Source: Nymphaea colorata (Eukaryota > Streptophyta > Magnoliopsida > Nymphaeales > Nymphaeaceae). Taken from it: a stretch of 64,000 nucleotides of DNA. Of this stretch, positions 45,056 to 57,700 are shown piece by piece. Position numbers and translations under genes: made by a program. The stretch's first letter is position 1. Each line of letters opens with the position of its first letter. The notes below the pieces were generated by a model. That model made no database searches, had not been told where the DNA came from, and worked only from the letters and a program-made list of their open reading frames with translations. The stretch covers positions 43,938,062 to 44,002,061 of the forward strand of contig NC_045138.2 of the NCBI RefSeq assembly GCF_008831285.2, read 5' to 3'.

Positions 45056-48047
45056 TGTCACACCCCAACCTTTTTGGCCCTCAAACACAATTTTTTTTCT
45101 AACATAAAGCATTGAAGTGTGACGACACAACGATTCAAAAGAGGGAGCTATGCCGGGCCGAACTTTCATTCATATAACAATTTTGATTCATACAAAATCA
45201 CATCTAAGTGTACGACAAAAATGCCCCAAAACATACAATTGATGTCTAACAAAAACAAGACATCAATACAATCAAAATAAGACCCGCCGTCGCTATAAAA
45301 GACCCAAAACCTCCCCAGTAGGACGTGAGTAAAGCCATCCGATCAACCTGCTGCCCCTGGTCCACCAAAACCTAAAAAAGAAAACAACTGAAGGCTTAGC
45401 CTTCGCAGTATGGCAGCAAGCCAGTAAATCCCCAAACCCTTTAGGTATGAGCTCAATTATGAGAACAATCATAAAAACGATGTATCATCTTGTCGGGTCA
45501 GAGCTTAGTCATATCATTTGCCTAGAAGGCCTCTAACATAGACCACGACATGTAGAGGCCACTCAATGGCCTCAGTAACACAATTTCAATCATATGCAAG
45601 GCATTTTTAAACATATCATTTCATTCATATCATTCACATGCACATCAAACACATGCATCACATTCATATACTTTTCATTTTCCTTAACTTCAGTGAATTA
45701 ATAGTTCCTGTGGGTGCAAACACAGGCACGTGCACACTGTGGGCGGCCTACAGCCGAGAGACAACCCCCGTGGTGGCCCAGAACAATATGGATCCATTTC
45801 ACCCGCTGCAGCGGTAGAGCACTCATCCATGGATGTGTGAATTCTAAGGAGAGATACTTAGCCTTCCCTATGACACCCAGGTTGGGAAGGCGGGAGCCCA
45901 ACACTCCAAGCACAACACACAACAGTACCCTGGGGCCTTGCACCACCTGCGCTCCGAACATGCGAGACAAGTGGCAAAAGCGGGACGTCTCTCAAACACA
46001 TGGCCACATCTCACTAGCTTCTCATCTCTTATTCATTCTTAGTTAACATTATGGAAACACAATCACAAAATGACGAACTAGCTCATGAGGTTGGTTCACT
46101 TCTCGAGTGCACTCATACCTCCAAATGCCTCCACACGAGGGCTACACATATAATTTACTTTCTTAGCTAACCGTCATAGCAATACGGGTACAACTACCCT
46201 CCAATTCATTCATTTGCATCATTGCCCACGGCAATGTGCATGCAACAAAACACAACATTCACATCAATTATCACATCAATCACATCTTTGAAAATCTTAG
46301 CCAAACCACAGAGATAGTCTCGATCTGTGATTTGCTCGTAGCTGTCCTATGCAGTTATCATTCTAGGATGCTTTCTAATGCACAATTGGGGTCGAGGAGA
46401 CGCTCAACTCGATACCCCACCTCATCTGTCCTAAACAGTTATCAATTATAGTATGCATATGCAATTGCGTCACATTTTCAAAACAAACTAATAATAGCCT
46501 TTCAAAACAATTCATATCATATATCAAATTGTGCATGCATACATACATTCATTCACAAAACAATCAATCAATTCACATCACAATACTAGGATTCCATGAT
46601 CCTAGGAACACACATTCACACATGGCTCCAATAAGGGATTTGCTTGGAATGTCACCATACTTGTGGCGCGCTCACAAAACTCTTCAAAATGCCTCGAGCT
46701 TCGAATCTGGTCATTCAAGGTCGACGGGACGTGCCCGGTGTACATGCAGACATAAGCAAAGATAAGATTTCTACTAGCTAGTTACACAAACCATACAAAT
46801 ATGAAACAAAATCATTGAAGCACATGTCATTGCCTCAAGAAGGTGTCGACGGGTAGTGTCGACCTACAAGCCCTTCAATAGGCCTCCTCCTAACCTCTTA
46901 ACGTTGCCAGCAAACGTCAAAATTCACTGTTTCGATCAATCCATCATAACCCAATTCTCATTTGCTTTCTTTAATCGAGGCGTCAACCCCATAGTCACAT
47001 TCAACTTACGTATACTTTCCCCAAATCACTCCAAGATACACCCGTTCACAAAAGCATGTGCCGTGCTCACAAAGACGGTTCTAAATCTTCCCCACAACCT
47101 CGCAATCTCTACCATGTTTCCCTATTGTTTTGAAAATCAACACCTCTGAATCATCACTTCCCCAACATAATCATAAACTTTCCCCAAAAAGCTAAGTCGC
47201 TAACATGCATCCCTAAACATCAAATTCTAACTTATAGCATGCTCAAACAATAATTATACATGCTCTAACGAAAAATAATAGTTGATTTAGGCTTGGTTAA
47301 GCCTCGTTCACCCCAAACTTAAAGCCTAGACTGCTGCAATCCTCTCGGCAACCACCTCAAGCGTTCAATCGATCCCCAAGCGGCAAAAATCGTGCAATGC
47401 CGCCACCACCAACACCGTCTAATCGCTGTTATGAGGAAAAAAATGCATCCCCCAAGCTGGAATCCTATCAAACAGTGATAAAATCAGTCAGGAAGATTGC
47501 TCGGTTGGGAAAAAGGGAAAAAACAATCAGAAAATGGAGAGAGAGAGCTCAAGTAGGGAGTGTGTGGGCAGGGAGAGGCGCTGACAGATGGAGACAGACA
47601 GAGAGGGTTCGAACAGAAATGGGAAAACGGCAGAGGGGAGGGAAATCGAGCGGGGGCAAAAGGGAGAGATGGTGAAGCGGAGACGGATGAGACGAGGAGG
47701 GAGCTCTAGCAGAGAGGGAGAGGGAGAAACCGTGCGGCAGAGGGTGCTGACGAAGAAGGGAGAGGCTGCGTAGGAAGGAGGAGGAGAAGAAGGACGAGGA
47801 AGAAGGAAGAGGCGTTGAGAAATCAGAAGCTTACCAGCGCTGCTGCCGCCGTCCTCGTCGCTGCTTTGCACCACCTCCGTCTTCTTCTTCTTCTCTGCGC
47901 TGGCACGGGAGACCACCAGGAGAAAGACGAGGGAGTGCAGGGAAAGGCGAGGGAGAAGAGCCCTCGCGTCGGGCTTCTTCACGCCAAATGGTTTGGGTCT
48001 GGGTTTGGACCTGCTCCAACTCGACCTGCAAAAAGCCAAGCGTTACA
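45056..48047 (-). repeat. Tekay/Del-like gypsy 5' LTR (about 3 kb)
   Basis: On the minus strand the LTR would start TGTAACGCTTGG (48047 downwards) and end GGTTGGGGTGTGACA (45056), end styles typical of Tekay/Del chromovirus LTRs. The right boundary is inferred from that motif because the second LTR is missing. A candidate target-site copy, GTTGG, follows at 48048-48052, but its partner is lost. Open frames in both directions at 47400-48000 reflect purine-rich sequence. No gene is supported in this interval. Confidence 0.6.
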
Positions 48048-48352
48048 GTTGGACTTCTTGCTGGAGGATCTTTCGTTATTGTGCTCTTGTTTGAGAGAGT
48101 TCCAAAAATGGAGGTTTCTTAACAGTAAGCTCTTTGAGCTGAACCAGGTAAATTCCTTTGTCTTTCTTTTTTCTTTTCTTTAATATAGTAAAGTTTTCCT
48201 TTTTTGATTCGAGGGTGAGCGCCAAACACCAAACCGAACATGATGTGAAAGTTATGATAACAGGATGGCATAGTTGATGCCCCATGGTTTCAGCTTCACG
48301 TGGGTGCACATACAAGCCCATGGTCACTTTCTCCCTCTCTCTTTCTCTCTCT

Positions 48353-48364
<12 letters not shown>
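48048..48364 (+). other. short exon-like segment, then gene-free sequence
   Basis: Immediately right of the gypsy LTR, 48050-48147 is open and reads LDFLLEDLSLLCSCLREFQK followed by WRFLNSKLFELNQ, then GTAAAT, a plausible splice donor. I do not recognise the protein; the K-W-R-F-x-N part faintly resembles QWRF-motif proteins. The remainder to the (TA)n tract has no gene. Confidence 0.25.

Positions 48365-48412
<48 letters not shown>
48365..48412. repeat. (TA)n microsatellite
   Basis: About 24 TA units, directly left of a GC-rich foldback region. Confidence 0.95.
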
Positions 48413-48414
<2 letters not shown>

Positions 48415-48800
48415 GCCTCTCCTCCCTCCCCCTCCCCCATCAGCCAGGAGGAGGCCAGTCGCCTTCCCTTGCCGCCGGGCGGCCTGCCGCCACCTTGCGG
48501 TGGCCGGCGGACTGGCCTCCTCTTTTTTATTTACGATTGAAAGAACAAAGGGGAGGCAGGGGAGGCCGTCGCCTCCCCCAGGGTCGCCGTCTGGCTGCGC
48601 CACCCTCCAGCCGGGGCGACGGGAGGGCGGAGCAGCTCGCTGGCGACGTTGGAGGAGGCGACCGCCTCCCCCATCTCAAACGGCGGGGCGACGCCTCCCC
48701 TCCCACGGTGCTCGATGCTCGCCGTCGAGCTGTCTTTTTTTTTTTTTTAAAGAATGCCTTACAGGAGCCGAGCGATATCGCTCGGCTGGGTTTGGCGTAA
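48413..48800. repeat. GC-rich foldback region beside (TA)n
   Basis: GC-rich sequence with several nested inverted repeats: GAGGAGGCCAGTC (48448-48460) with GACTGGCCTCCTC (48510-48522), GCCAC...GTGGC within that loop, and a perfect 22-bp palindrome at 48766-48787 (AGCCGAGCGATATCGCTCGG plus CT). A T-run lies near 48735-48748. The architecture recalls 36120-36430. Open frames over this stretch are composition artefacts. Confidence 0.55.
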
Positions 48801-50503
48801 CTAAGGACAGTTCACGTATATATGGCTGTCTTTTGCCTTGTCATGCAGTTTGGTGTTAAACTATTGAGTAGCCCCATATTTGTGCTGGATTAAGCTTTTG
48901 CAAGCATGCTTAGAAATTGTATTGTCTATTTTTTCTTTGTTTTTGTATTCATTAAATGGATATTCGGAGGGTGGTTGGCAGGTTCTATTCTAGGAAGTCA
49001 AGCTTTAATTTCTACCCTAATTGCTAGCTTCTTTTAATCAACAGCAAGCGTGAGCTAAATTATCTCAGTTCACGCTGGCTGCAGCTTAATAAAAAGAAGA
49101 TTCAATGCTGATTGAAGTAGAAAACAAGTCAGTTGTTTGGAAAAGGGACTTAATAAGTTGAAAAACTCATGAAATGCCAAATTATGAGAATCAGGGATTT
49201 TAAGATTCGCAATGAACAATGTTGGCAGCCAAATGATAGAGTGGTTGAAGGTCAGAAGTAACGCCAAAGCTACTCAACCAAGTATGGTTCATATAGGCTT
49301 TCAATGAAATCAGACGTCTAATGTTGGGGACTCTACATGAAAGAACTATAAGACGAAGGTAATTTCTCATGAACATTATTCTAAGCCTTGCATCTTCACA
49401 TGTTGTATGGCTTAAATCTCTCTGTTCTAGTTGCCATTTTGTTGCTAGGCATTGATCAATATCAACCATTCAGTACAACCGACATCAAACAGCTAGAGCC
49501 GAGTTCACGTGCAACTGTGAGGCAGTGGATTAAGTGTAGTTTTCTCAAACAGGTACTAAATACCACATGCAGAACAAAAGAAATCATGGTTTTCACCACG
49601 CCAAACTGATTCTTGATGGCCATTCTACCTAATAAATATGCCGGTGGAAGCATGCACTCTGCAAAATTCGATGCTCAATAGTTTGAAATTTCATTGTCAC
49701 CACAGCAATCAAACACAACTCGATACAAACCCAACATTCACCGGACCATAGAATACCTACAGAAAATGAAGAGCAACACAAACACTTACTATTTAGCCTA
49801 GAATCTGGCTGAATTTAGAGGTAGGCAGCAGGTTGGGTATCCATTAGGTACTGGGTGGCAAGATTCGACCTGACAATTTATTTTTTATTAATAATATATT
49901 AAATTATATTTAAAACATAATTTTTTTATTTTAATCCAACTGTTTTTGAGCAGTCAGGCTGGGCCTAGGCTGTGGCCCGGCCTGAGCCCACTTCTTATTT
50001 GGGGGGTTTGGGCCAATGCACAGTTCTAAATTAAAAAATCAACAACTGAAAAACATCTAACATGACAATCTAACCTGAATAATGTAGAAAATAACATAAA
50101 ATGTGTGTACTGCCGACACTCTTGAGACTTGATAGAGAGAGAGAAAGAGAGAGAGAGATGGGCTCACCGCCTCACTAGACGCAGGTATGTAGCAAGGTAC
50201 TTGGGAATCAGGATGCCACAGGTTATATTGGATACCGACGTTGTGCATTCGCTGGACGGCGGTGAGCAACAGAAAAGACCATTGAGAGAGAGAGAGAGAG
50301 AGAGAGAGCGAGCTGATAAAATGGAAATGTATATCAAAATTTGGGGACAAGAAGTCCCTTAGATACAATAATTAGGGACAAGAGGTCCCCTAGATACAGT
50401 AACAAACCGCAAGACAAAAGCAAAAGAGGAAATATACAACACAACGTAAAGAAAAAACAAAATAAGAGGGGTGAAAAGAGAGTGGAAAGACAAAACGGTA
50501 ACA
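48801..50503. other. gene-free stretch
   Basis: No gene is recognised. A G-rich phrase near 49824-50010 (GGTTGGGTATCC..., then GGCCCGGCCTGAGCCCA) looks like dispersed repeat sequence. (GA)n runs occur near 50130-50158 and 50283-50308. The segment after 50335 is probably the 3' untranslated end of the LINE to its right; GGGACAAGA(A/G)GTCCC(T/C)TAGATACA occurs twice there (50342-50398). Confidence 0.45.
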
Positions 50504-51262
50504 TCACCTAGCCGTAGAAAGAGGACACCGCCGCAGCTGAATGGCAAAATAAACATCTCTCTGCACAAGACGAGCTACAGACTCCGGCGAAGAGAAGGTG
50601 CCCCTGAAGATCCTGTTGTTGCGCTCCTCCCAAATGCGCCACCAAGCTGAAATGAGCCACAACCTCCAAACACGACTCTAGGAAACAACCAAGTTGGGGG
50701 AAGGACAAAAGATGAAAAGAAGACGAATGGAAGTTGAGTATGTAAGGCTACTAATAAGGGAATGCCAGGCAAAGGCAATGACGTTAAAGAAGAAAGGACA
50801 AGATGTAAAAAGGTGGACCCGAGACTCAGCTGCGGCGAGACAGAGGGGACACTGGTTAGCTAAACTGATGCCAAGGCGCTGTAAGTGGTCAAAAGTATTG
50901 ATGTGGCCAGCAAGAAGAAGCCAAACAAAAGCAATAGCACGAGGAGAGGGACCAGGAGACCAAAGGGATCGGAGTGGAACCAAAGGAAGCCAGGTAGCAA
51001 GAAGAAAAAGTAAAACTCCGATTAGGTGAAAGAGGCCAGGAATGGGGTGTAAACGATGGGAGGTCAGCAATGCGGAAGAAAAGAGAAAGGGCGGAAAGCA
51101 GGTCGTACCAAAAGTGAGAGAGAGAGATGTGGGAGATGGAACCACTCCAAACACTGGGGGAAGGCAGGTCAAATTTGGAGCAAATGAATAGGGAGATGGG
51201 AGAGTGCTCAGTTGCCATACGCCACCACCAAGAACATAGAGAAGACTCACAAGCCCGACTAA
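50504..51262 (-). pseudogene. LINE ORF2 C-terminal region (zf-RVT domain)
   Basis: Minus-strand reading gives the zinc-binding zf-RVT domain of plant LINE reverse transcriptases: AFVWLLLAGHINTFDHLQRL, then NQCPLCLAAAESRVHLFTSC (about 50790-50950). After a frame change it gives SAWWRIWEERNNRIFRGTFS, and the tail ends VYFAIQLRRCPLSTAR with a TGA at 50504-50506. These are the expected last motifs of ORF2. The polymerase part is missing because the Tat/Ogre element is inserted at 51263-51268. Upstream ORF2 sequence should lie beyond the far end of that element. Confidence 0.85.
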
Positions 51263-51267
51263 GGTTG

Positions 51268-54265
51268 TGTTTGCATCCCAAAATTTTCATTGGTTTTGGA
51301 GTGCTCCAGAAAAATAAGGTTTTTGTTTTGAAAGAGGAAAGAAATGGACTCGCCCGTCGGTACGAGGATCGACCGTTCCCGGCGCCTTTACAAGGGATAA
51401 TCAACCCAAGAACTATGTTTATCATTGATGCATTTCGTTTTAACTTAAACATCTTTTTGATTCTATATGCGGTGTAGAAAATATTGAAAGTTTGGAGTTT
51501 CAAACTTTTGAAAAGGTTCTTGAAGAATTGATTGAAAATGTGAAATGTTTTGAGGAAAAAGTGAAACTAGTAAATATCATTTGAAAAACTTGTGAAAACA
51601 TTTTGAAATCACTTTAGTATTCTCTTAAGACTTTAAGTAGGTTTGAGATTTTGCTCTAATTCGGTTACCACCTAGCTAGAGCTCCATCCTTTCTTGCTTA
51701 AGTTCTTTTGGAGAGGTGCTTGTGATCATAAGTGAAATAAAGTGGGTGAGAATGCATGGATGCATTTACCCTATATGATTGAAAAAAATGTAAAACATTC
51801 CTACCACAACATTCATCTAATGTCATTCCTACCACAACATACATCTAAGATTTCGTTATTATAATTATTGTATATAAGAAGGAAAAGTTTTTGAAAAGGG
51901 ATAGAGATTGTAAACCATCAAGCATGATTCCAATATTGGATCATTACTTGGTTTGTGGTCTTATTCAAGTTGGTAAATAGAAAGTTCATGAGATGAGAAT
52001 GTTAAAAAGAATACAAGAGATAAAACACTCTTATGAAAGGAAAGAGAGATATAAAGAAAGACATGCATACATGTGTACATACCATCACATATACACATAT
52101 ATATATATGAAATTTTAAGAGAAAAAGATGTATTGATTCGAAGAAAAATAGAGATTTTAGAGGAAAAAAAAAATATCATACGCATATATGGGTATGAGAA
52201 ATGTTATAAGAGAAGATATTTGTCTTGAAAAGAGGAATAAATATTTGAAAGAGAGGAGATGGAGCACATGTACATACGTATTCATGCACATATGAAAATT
52301 TATAAAATAGAAAGTGAAAGCATAAAGAGAGAAATATGGGGGTCATCATGTTGGCATAAATGTATATAACATGTGTATACATCCATACCTTCACAAGATT
52401 AGAAAAATCAAGGAACAACTTAAAATTACCAACTTCAAATTTAATGTGGGCCGGAGGGGAGCTTGGACTCATGCAAGAGTCTAAGCTAAGTCCCTAAGGC
52501 CATGTTAGAAGGTTCTTTTTGAAAATGTTTTGGAAAATATGATTTATATAAGCATAGAATATTATTATTTAGTTTGTTGTAAGAGATATATTTCTTCCAC
52601 CGTCGGGTATGAAAGAAAACAAGCAACATAACGAGGCACTCGTTAGGGTTCCTAATGTGATGATTAAGAAGGAAACTAGTGCAAAATGACATGAAAATGC
52701 ATATTAACATGTACATTTTCGTGAGGGTTTATCCCGGGTTGGACAAGTCCCAACCTCAAAAATTAATATGAAAATAAAGAGTCCCCAAACCACACTCTCA
52801 TTCCCGCCATACATTCACATGTAAGTAAAGAACCAAGCAATCATGCGTGCATAATTTATAGATAACATTCAAGGAATGAAAGAAAGAAAGAGAATGATGG
52901 AAAAAGCAAAGTTCAATTAGGAGGGAAGACATGATGTAACTATGAATTGTTATACTACCTCATCTTCTTATGTTCCCGGTGCACTTGAGTATAGCCTCTT
53001 GACTCTAAAATAGAGATTGAGAGCTATCTCTTTTGGCCATGGAGAAATGAGGAAGAGAGAAAAATAAGAGGAAATAACAATAACAACAAAAATATATTCA
53101 CTTAAGGAAAAAAATAACAACAACAAGAATATATTGAAGAGAAGAAAGAGCAAGAAGATATTAATATAGAGAAAGAACAAGAACAACAAGAATACTTGAA
53201 AGAGCATGATTTAATAAAATATCATCTCATCTTCTCATGCTCCCGGTGCATTTGAGCATAGCCTCTTGTCTCTAAAAAGAGGTTGAGTGCTATTTCCTTT
53301 GGCCATGGGGAGATGAAGATGAGAAGAGAAAATGAAAACAACAACAAGACTATGTTTAAGAAAAAGAAATAACATAATAATAAGAACATTAATGAAAAGA
53401 AAGAAGAGAAAAATGAGAGGGATGAAGATTACATACCTTTAATAAGAAATGACTTAAGGAAGATGAACACCTTCACTTGAAGATCCTTTTTGAATGAAGA
53501 TCTAAAAGTGCTTGCTCTAAGTTGGAGAAGGAAATGAGAAGAGGAAGAGGGAGAGAGAGAGAGAGCTCAAGAGAAACTCTAAGTCTTCAAGTGAGGATAC
53601 ACTAGAGTTTCTCCCAAGGACCAATCTTGCCCAAGAGAGAGGATATGGGGGGTATTTATAGAGGATTTTGGAGCCAAAACCCAAAATTTGAATTTTTTGA
53701 CATAAAAAGACTAAAATCACCCTCCAAAAGAAGATTTTTTTTTGCCAAAAGGAAGGGCAAATGGGTCTTGTCCACACAAAAAGACTAAAATTACCTTCTA
53801 AAAGGATGGTTTTTGGTCAAAAGGAGGGGCAAATCGGTCTTGTTTAAAAAAGACTAAAATCACCTTCTAAAAGAAGCTTTTTGGTCAAAAGGAGGGGCAA
53901 ATCGGTCTTGTTTGCCCAAAAAGACTAAAATCACCCTCTAAAAGGAGGTTTTTGGTCAAAAGGAATGGCAAATTAGTCTTAAATGATTGATTTGGATCTA
54001 AACTTGGGTTTTGGATCTAAAAGTAGTATTTTGGATTTAATTTATATCTGAAAGTTCTATTTTGGATTTAATTTGGATCTGAGAGTAGTATTTTGGATTT
54101 AATTTGGATCTGAAAGTAGTATTTTGGATTTAATTTGGATCTAAGAGTAGTATTTTGGATTTAATTTGGATCTGAATGTTGTATTTTGGAAATCTTGTGC
54201 CTAAATTTGAATTTCGCACTTGGATAAAACATCATAGTCCTTCAGAAAAATTTAGGGTGATTACA
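51268..54265 (-). repeat. Tat/Ogre 3' LTR (about 3.0 kb)
   Basis: On the minus strand it begins TGTAATCACCC after the polypurine tract and ends TTTGGGATGCAAACA at 51268. It contains a diverged internal duplication (52958-53065 and 53215-53320, GTTCCCGGTGCACTTGAG / GCTCCCGGTGCATTTGAG), tandem units of AAAGACTAAAATCACC with AAAAGGA(G)GGGCAAAT (53700-53975), and units of TTTGGATTTAATTTGGATCT (54030-54185). No host gene lies inside it. Confidence 0.92.
53653..53660 (-). promoter_or_regulatory. candidate TATA box of the LTR promoter
   Basis: Minus strand TATAAATA in the context CCTCTATAAATACCCCC, inside the LTR, with C/T-rich sequence downstream where initiation would be expected. Confidence 0.6.
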
Positions 54266-54277
54266 GATGCCCCTCTT
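54266..54277 (-). other. Tat/Ogre polypurine tract
   Basis: Minus strand AAGAGGGGCATC directly before the 3' LTR start TGTAATC, a style common in Tat elements. Confidence 0.8.
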
Positions 54278-54359
54278 TGTTAATAAGCCGGTGTTAGCCG
54301 TGCTTAGTGACAAAGATAAACGCCACAAATTTTTCAAATAAGACATTTTCGTAGAGATG

Positions 54360-54665
54360 TTTCAGGCTTTACCCCTTTCCTGAATGGGTTGTTTGAGCTT
54401 AAATTGCAGGTTTAACCCCTTGCCTGCATGGGTTTGCCGATTTCAAATTTAGGTTTAACCCCCTGAATGGGTTGCCTTGACTTGCATCACAAGTTGAACC
54501 ATTTAACTGTGTGGGTTGCTTTGGCTTGTAGCACAGGTTTAACCCCTTTGCCTGCATGGGTTGCTTTGGCTAGCATTGCAGGTTTAACCCCTTGCCTGCA
54601 TGGGTTGCCCTCATATTGCAGGTTTAACCCTTTACCTGCACGGGTTGCTCTCAAGCCCTGAGCGA
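54360..54665 (-). repeat. tandem repeat in the Tat/Ogre 3' untranslated region
   Basis: About seven diverged units of CAGGTTTAACCCCTTGCCTG followed by CATGGGTTGC (plus-strand reading), between pol and the polypurine tract. A relic of the same repeat occurs at 18600-18870. Confidence 0.85.
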
Positions 54666-54794
54666 TAAAATAAAAATAAAAATAAAAATGCCCCAGTGTA
54701 ATTGTCATGGTTTACAACTGGGAAAAATCTAGATTGAATAGTCGATGTGGAAACACAAATGTTTGACGTTGATTGGAAAATGAATACAAGAGAA

Positions 54795-57700
54795 CTAGGC
54801 ATAAAATTTCTTGAGGTGAAGGGCATTAAGAGGATCGGCAAGTTCCACCCCATCAACATCAATTAGTCGGTATGAATTGTGGGGCAAAGCTTCCTTAATG
54901 ACATATGGACCTTCCCAATTTGGTGCCCACTTGCCCCATGGTCGTCCTCTCAGGTACACTGCAGATCGTAGGACTGAATCATTCACTTTGAACTGTCTCT
55001 CGATAACTGACTTGGCAAATTGTCTGGCTACCCTTTGGCGATAAGCTTCAGCATATTCAGCCGCTTTTAGCCTCTTTTCATCTAGCAAATCGAGTTGCAT
55101 TAGCCTTTTTTGTTGATATTGAGTAAGAGGGAGCTCTATGAGAGAAGCGAACTTCAAAGCAGGTTTCAACACATGTAATGGTAGAACCACTTCTGTTCCA
55201 TAGACTAGCTCTGCTGGAGTGGCATTTGTTGGAGTTCTCATAGTGGTGCGATATGCCCATAGAGCGTTGTGTATCTTTTCATGCCAATCTCTTCCAGTTT
55301 CTACTGTCTGTTCCAAGATGCAGATCAAGATCTTGTTGGTAGCCTCTGCTTGTCCATTGCCTTGGGGATAATAAGGAGCTGAAAAATGATGCGTGATGTG
55401 GTACTTGCTGCACAATTGCCTCATATTTTCATTCTTGAAATGAGTTCCGTTGTCTGATACTATATCATGAGGGACTCCAAATCTGCAAAGAAGATTTTTG
55501 TGAATGAAGGACACTACATGACGTCCTTCCACTGTTCTGAGTGTGACAACTTCTACCCACTTGGTAAAATAATCCGTTGCAGCAAGAAAATACTTATGGC
55601 CGTTAGAAGCTGCAGGGGATATCGGTCCGACTACGTCAAAGGCCCACATTGAAAACGGCCAAGGAGATGTCACAGAATGCAAGTGAGAGGCTGGGGCATG
55701 AATTACTGGAGCATGCAGTTGACATTCTTTGCATCTTTTGACAAATTAGTGACAATCTTTTTGCATGGTAGGCCAATAATACCCTGCTCGAATTATTTGT
55801 TTGGTGAGGGTTTGGTAACCAACATGACCTCCACAATCTCCTCGATGTGATTCTTCGATTACTTTCTTTGCCTCATCTTCATCAAGGCACCAAGAGTATT
55901 CAGTGCTAAATCCACGTCTGTATAATACCCCTGCTAGGATAAAGTACCTTGCTGACATACGTTGTATTGCTTTTTGTTCATTTTTAGACATTTCAGTCGG
56001 GAATTCTCCGCTTTCAATGTACCTTTTGATGTCATGGTACCAAGGCGTATTCCCCCCTTGGATATGATGAACATGCGCCATCGTTTCAAAAGCAGGGTGT
56101 TCTAATCTTCCAATCTCAAAAGAACGGATTGCTTCATTGGTTCGAAAAGTGATGGTCGATCCTAAGCTCGCGAGGCCATCTGCAATAGGGTCACCTTCTC
56201 TCTTTACGTGAGCCAATTGTACTTCTTCGAATTGACAGATTAAGGAGGTAGCAACTTCTTGATATGGCACCAACTTTTCATCTTTGACTTGCCATTCTCC
56301 ATTCACTTGATTTATAATAAGCTGAGAGTCGCCGAAGGCATTCACTCTTTTCACTTGAAAACTCAATAAAGAACGAAGTCCTTGTATGAGGGCTTCATAT
56401 TCAGCCATGTTATGGGTACATGAAAAATCAAGTTTCAAAGAGTACGGGATCATTTCGCTTTCTGGAGTGATGAGTAAGATGCCTATGCCTGCTCCCATCA
56501 CATTTCTGGACCCGTCAAAGTACATCTTCCATGTCGGAACCATTTGCAATCTTAGTACATGTTCATCTGGAAACTCATCATTTGTTATGATTTCTTCGTA
56601 CTGAGGGAAGTCTGCTAACTGATCCGCAAGTGTTTGTCCTTTGATTGACTTTTGAGACACATATTCAAGATCATATTGCATCAACAGAACTTGCCATTTT
56701 GCGATACGCCCATTAAGGAATGGTTGTTCCAAGATGTACTTGAGAGGATTTAGTTTGGAGAGTATCTTGACCTCACAAGCTAATAAATAATGTCTCAACT
56801 TCTGACACATCCAAACCAATGCCAGACAAGTTTTCTCTATTGGAGAGTACTTCTTTTCGTACTGAACAAAAGTCTTGCTAATGTAATAGATTGCATATTC
56901 AATGCGACTTCCTTCCTCATATTGTGCCAAAAAGCCGCCACATGCTGACTCATTCACTGTGATGTAAAGCAGCAGTGGTCTACCCAACGTTGGTGGTTTT
57001 AGAATTGGTGGATTTAGAAGGTATTTCTTGATCCTTTCGAATGACCGTTGGCATTCAAAACCCCATTCAAACTTGACACCTTTCCTCAGTAGCTGGTTGA
57101 ATGGCTCGCATCTCATGGCCAGATTGGAAATGAATCGTCTGATGGATTGGATTCGTCCTTGCAAGCTTCGCAACTCCTTGATATTGGTAGGTGGTGGCAT
57201 ATCGATTATTGCCTTAGCTTTTGTAAGATCCATTTCAATTCCCTTCTTACTGACCATGAAACCCAACAGTTTGCCTGACTCAACCCCGAACACACATTTT
57301 TGAGGATTCAGGCGAAGCTTGTATTGTAAAAGCCTCTCGAATACTTGGGCAAGAGTTTTAATGTGATCTTCTCTTGTCTTAGATTTGATCAATATGTCAT
57401 CGATATATGCATCCATGATTTTATGCATCTGGTCATGGAAGATGGCGGCCATAGCTCTTTGATATGTTGCTCCAGCATTCTTCAACCCAAATGGCATTAC
57501 CGTGTAACAAAAAGTACCCCAGGGTGTAGTAAAAGCGGTCTTAGGTTGATCTTTGACTGCTAATTTGATTTGATTATATCCCGAATATCCATCCATGAAA
57601 GAAAACATTGCATGGCCTGCAGTACTGTCTACCAATAGATCAATGTTTGGAAGAGGATAATCATCCTTCGGTGTGGCTTTGTTCAAGTCTCGAAAGTCGA

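Noticed and set aside
47527-48039. Overlapping long open frames on both strands in the gypsy LTR
   Set aside because: Purine-rich sequence lacks stops on both strands; the frames lie inside an LTR and have low-complexity products.
48076-48859. Several frames of 88-191 codons around the (TA)n tract
   Set aside because: They translate the dinucleotide repeat and GC-rich inverted repeats; no conserved motif.
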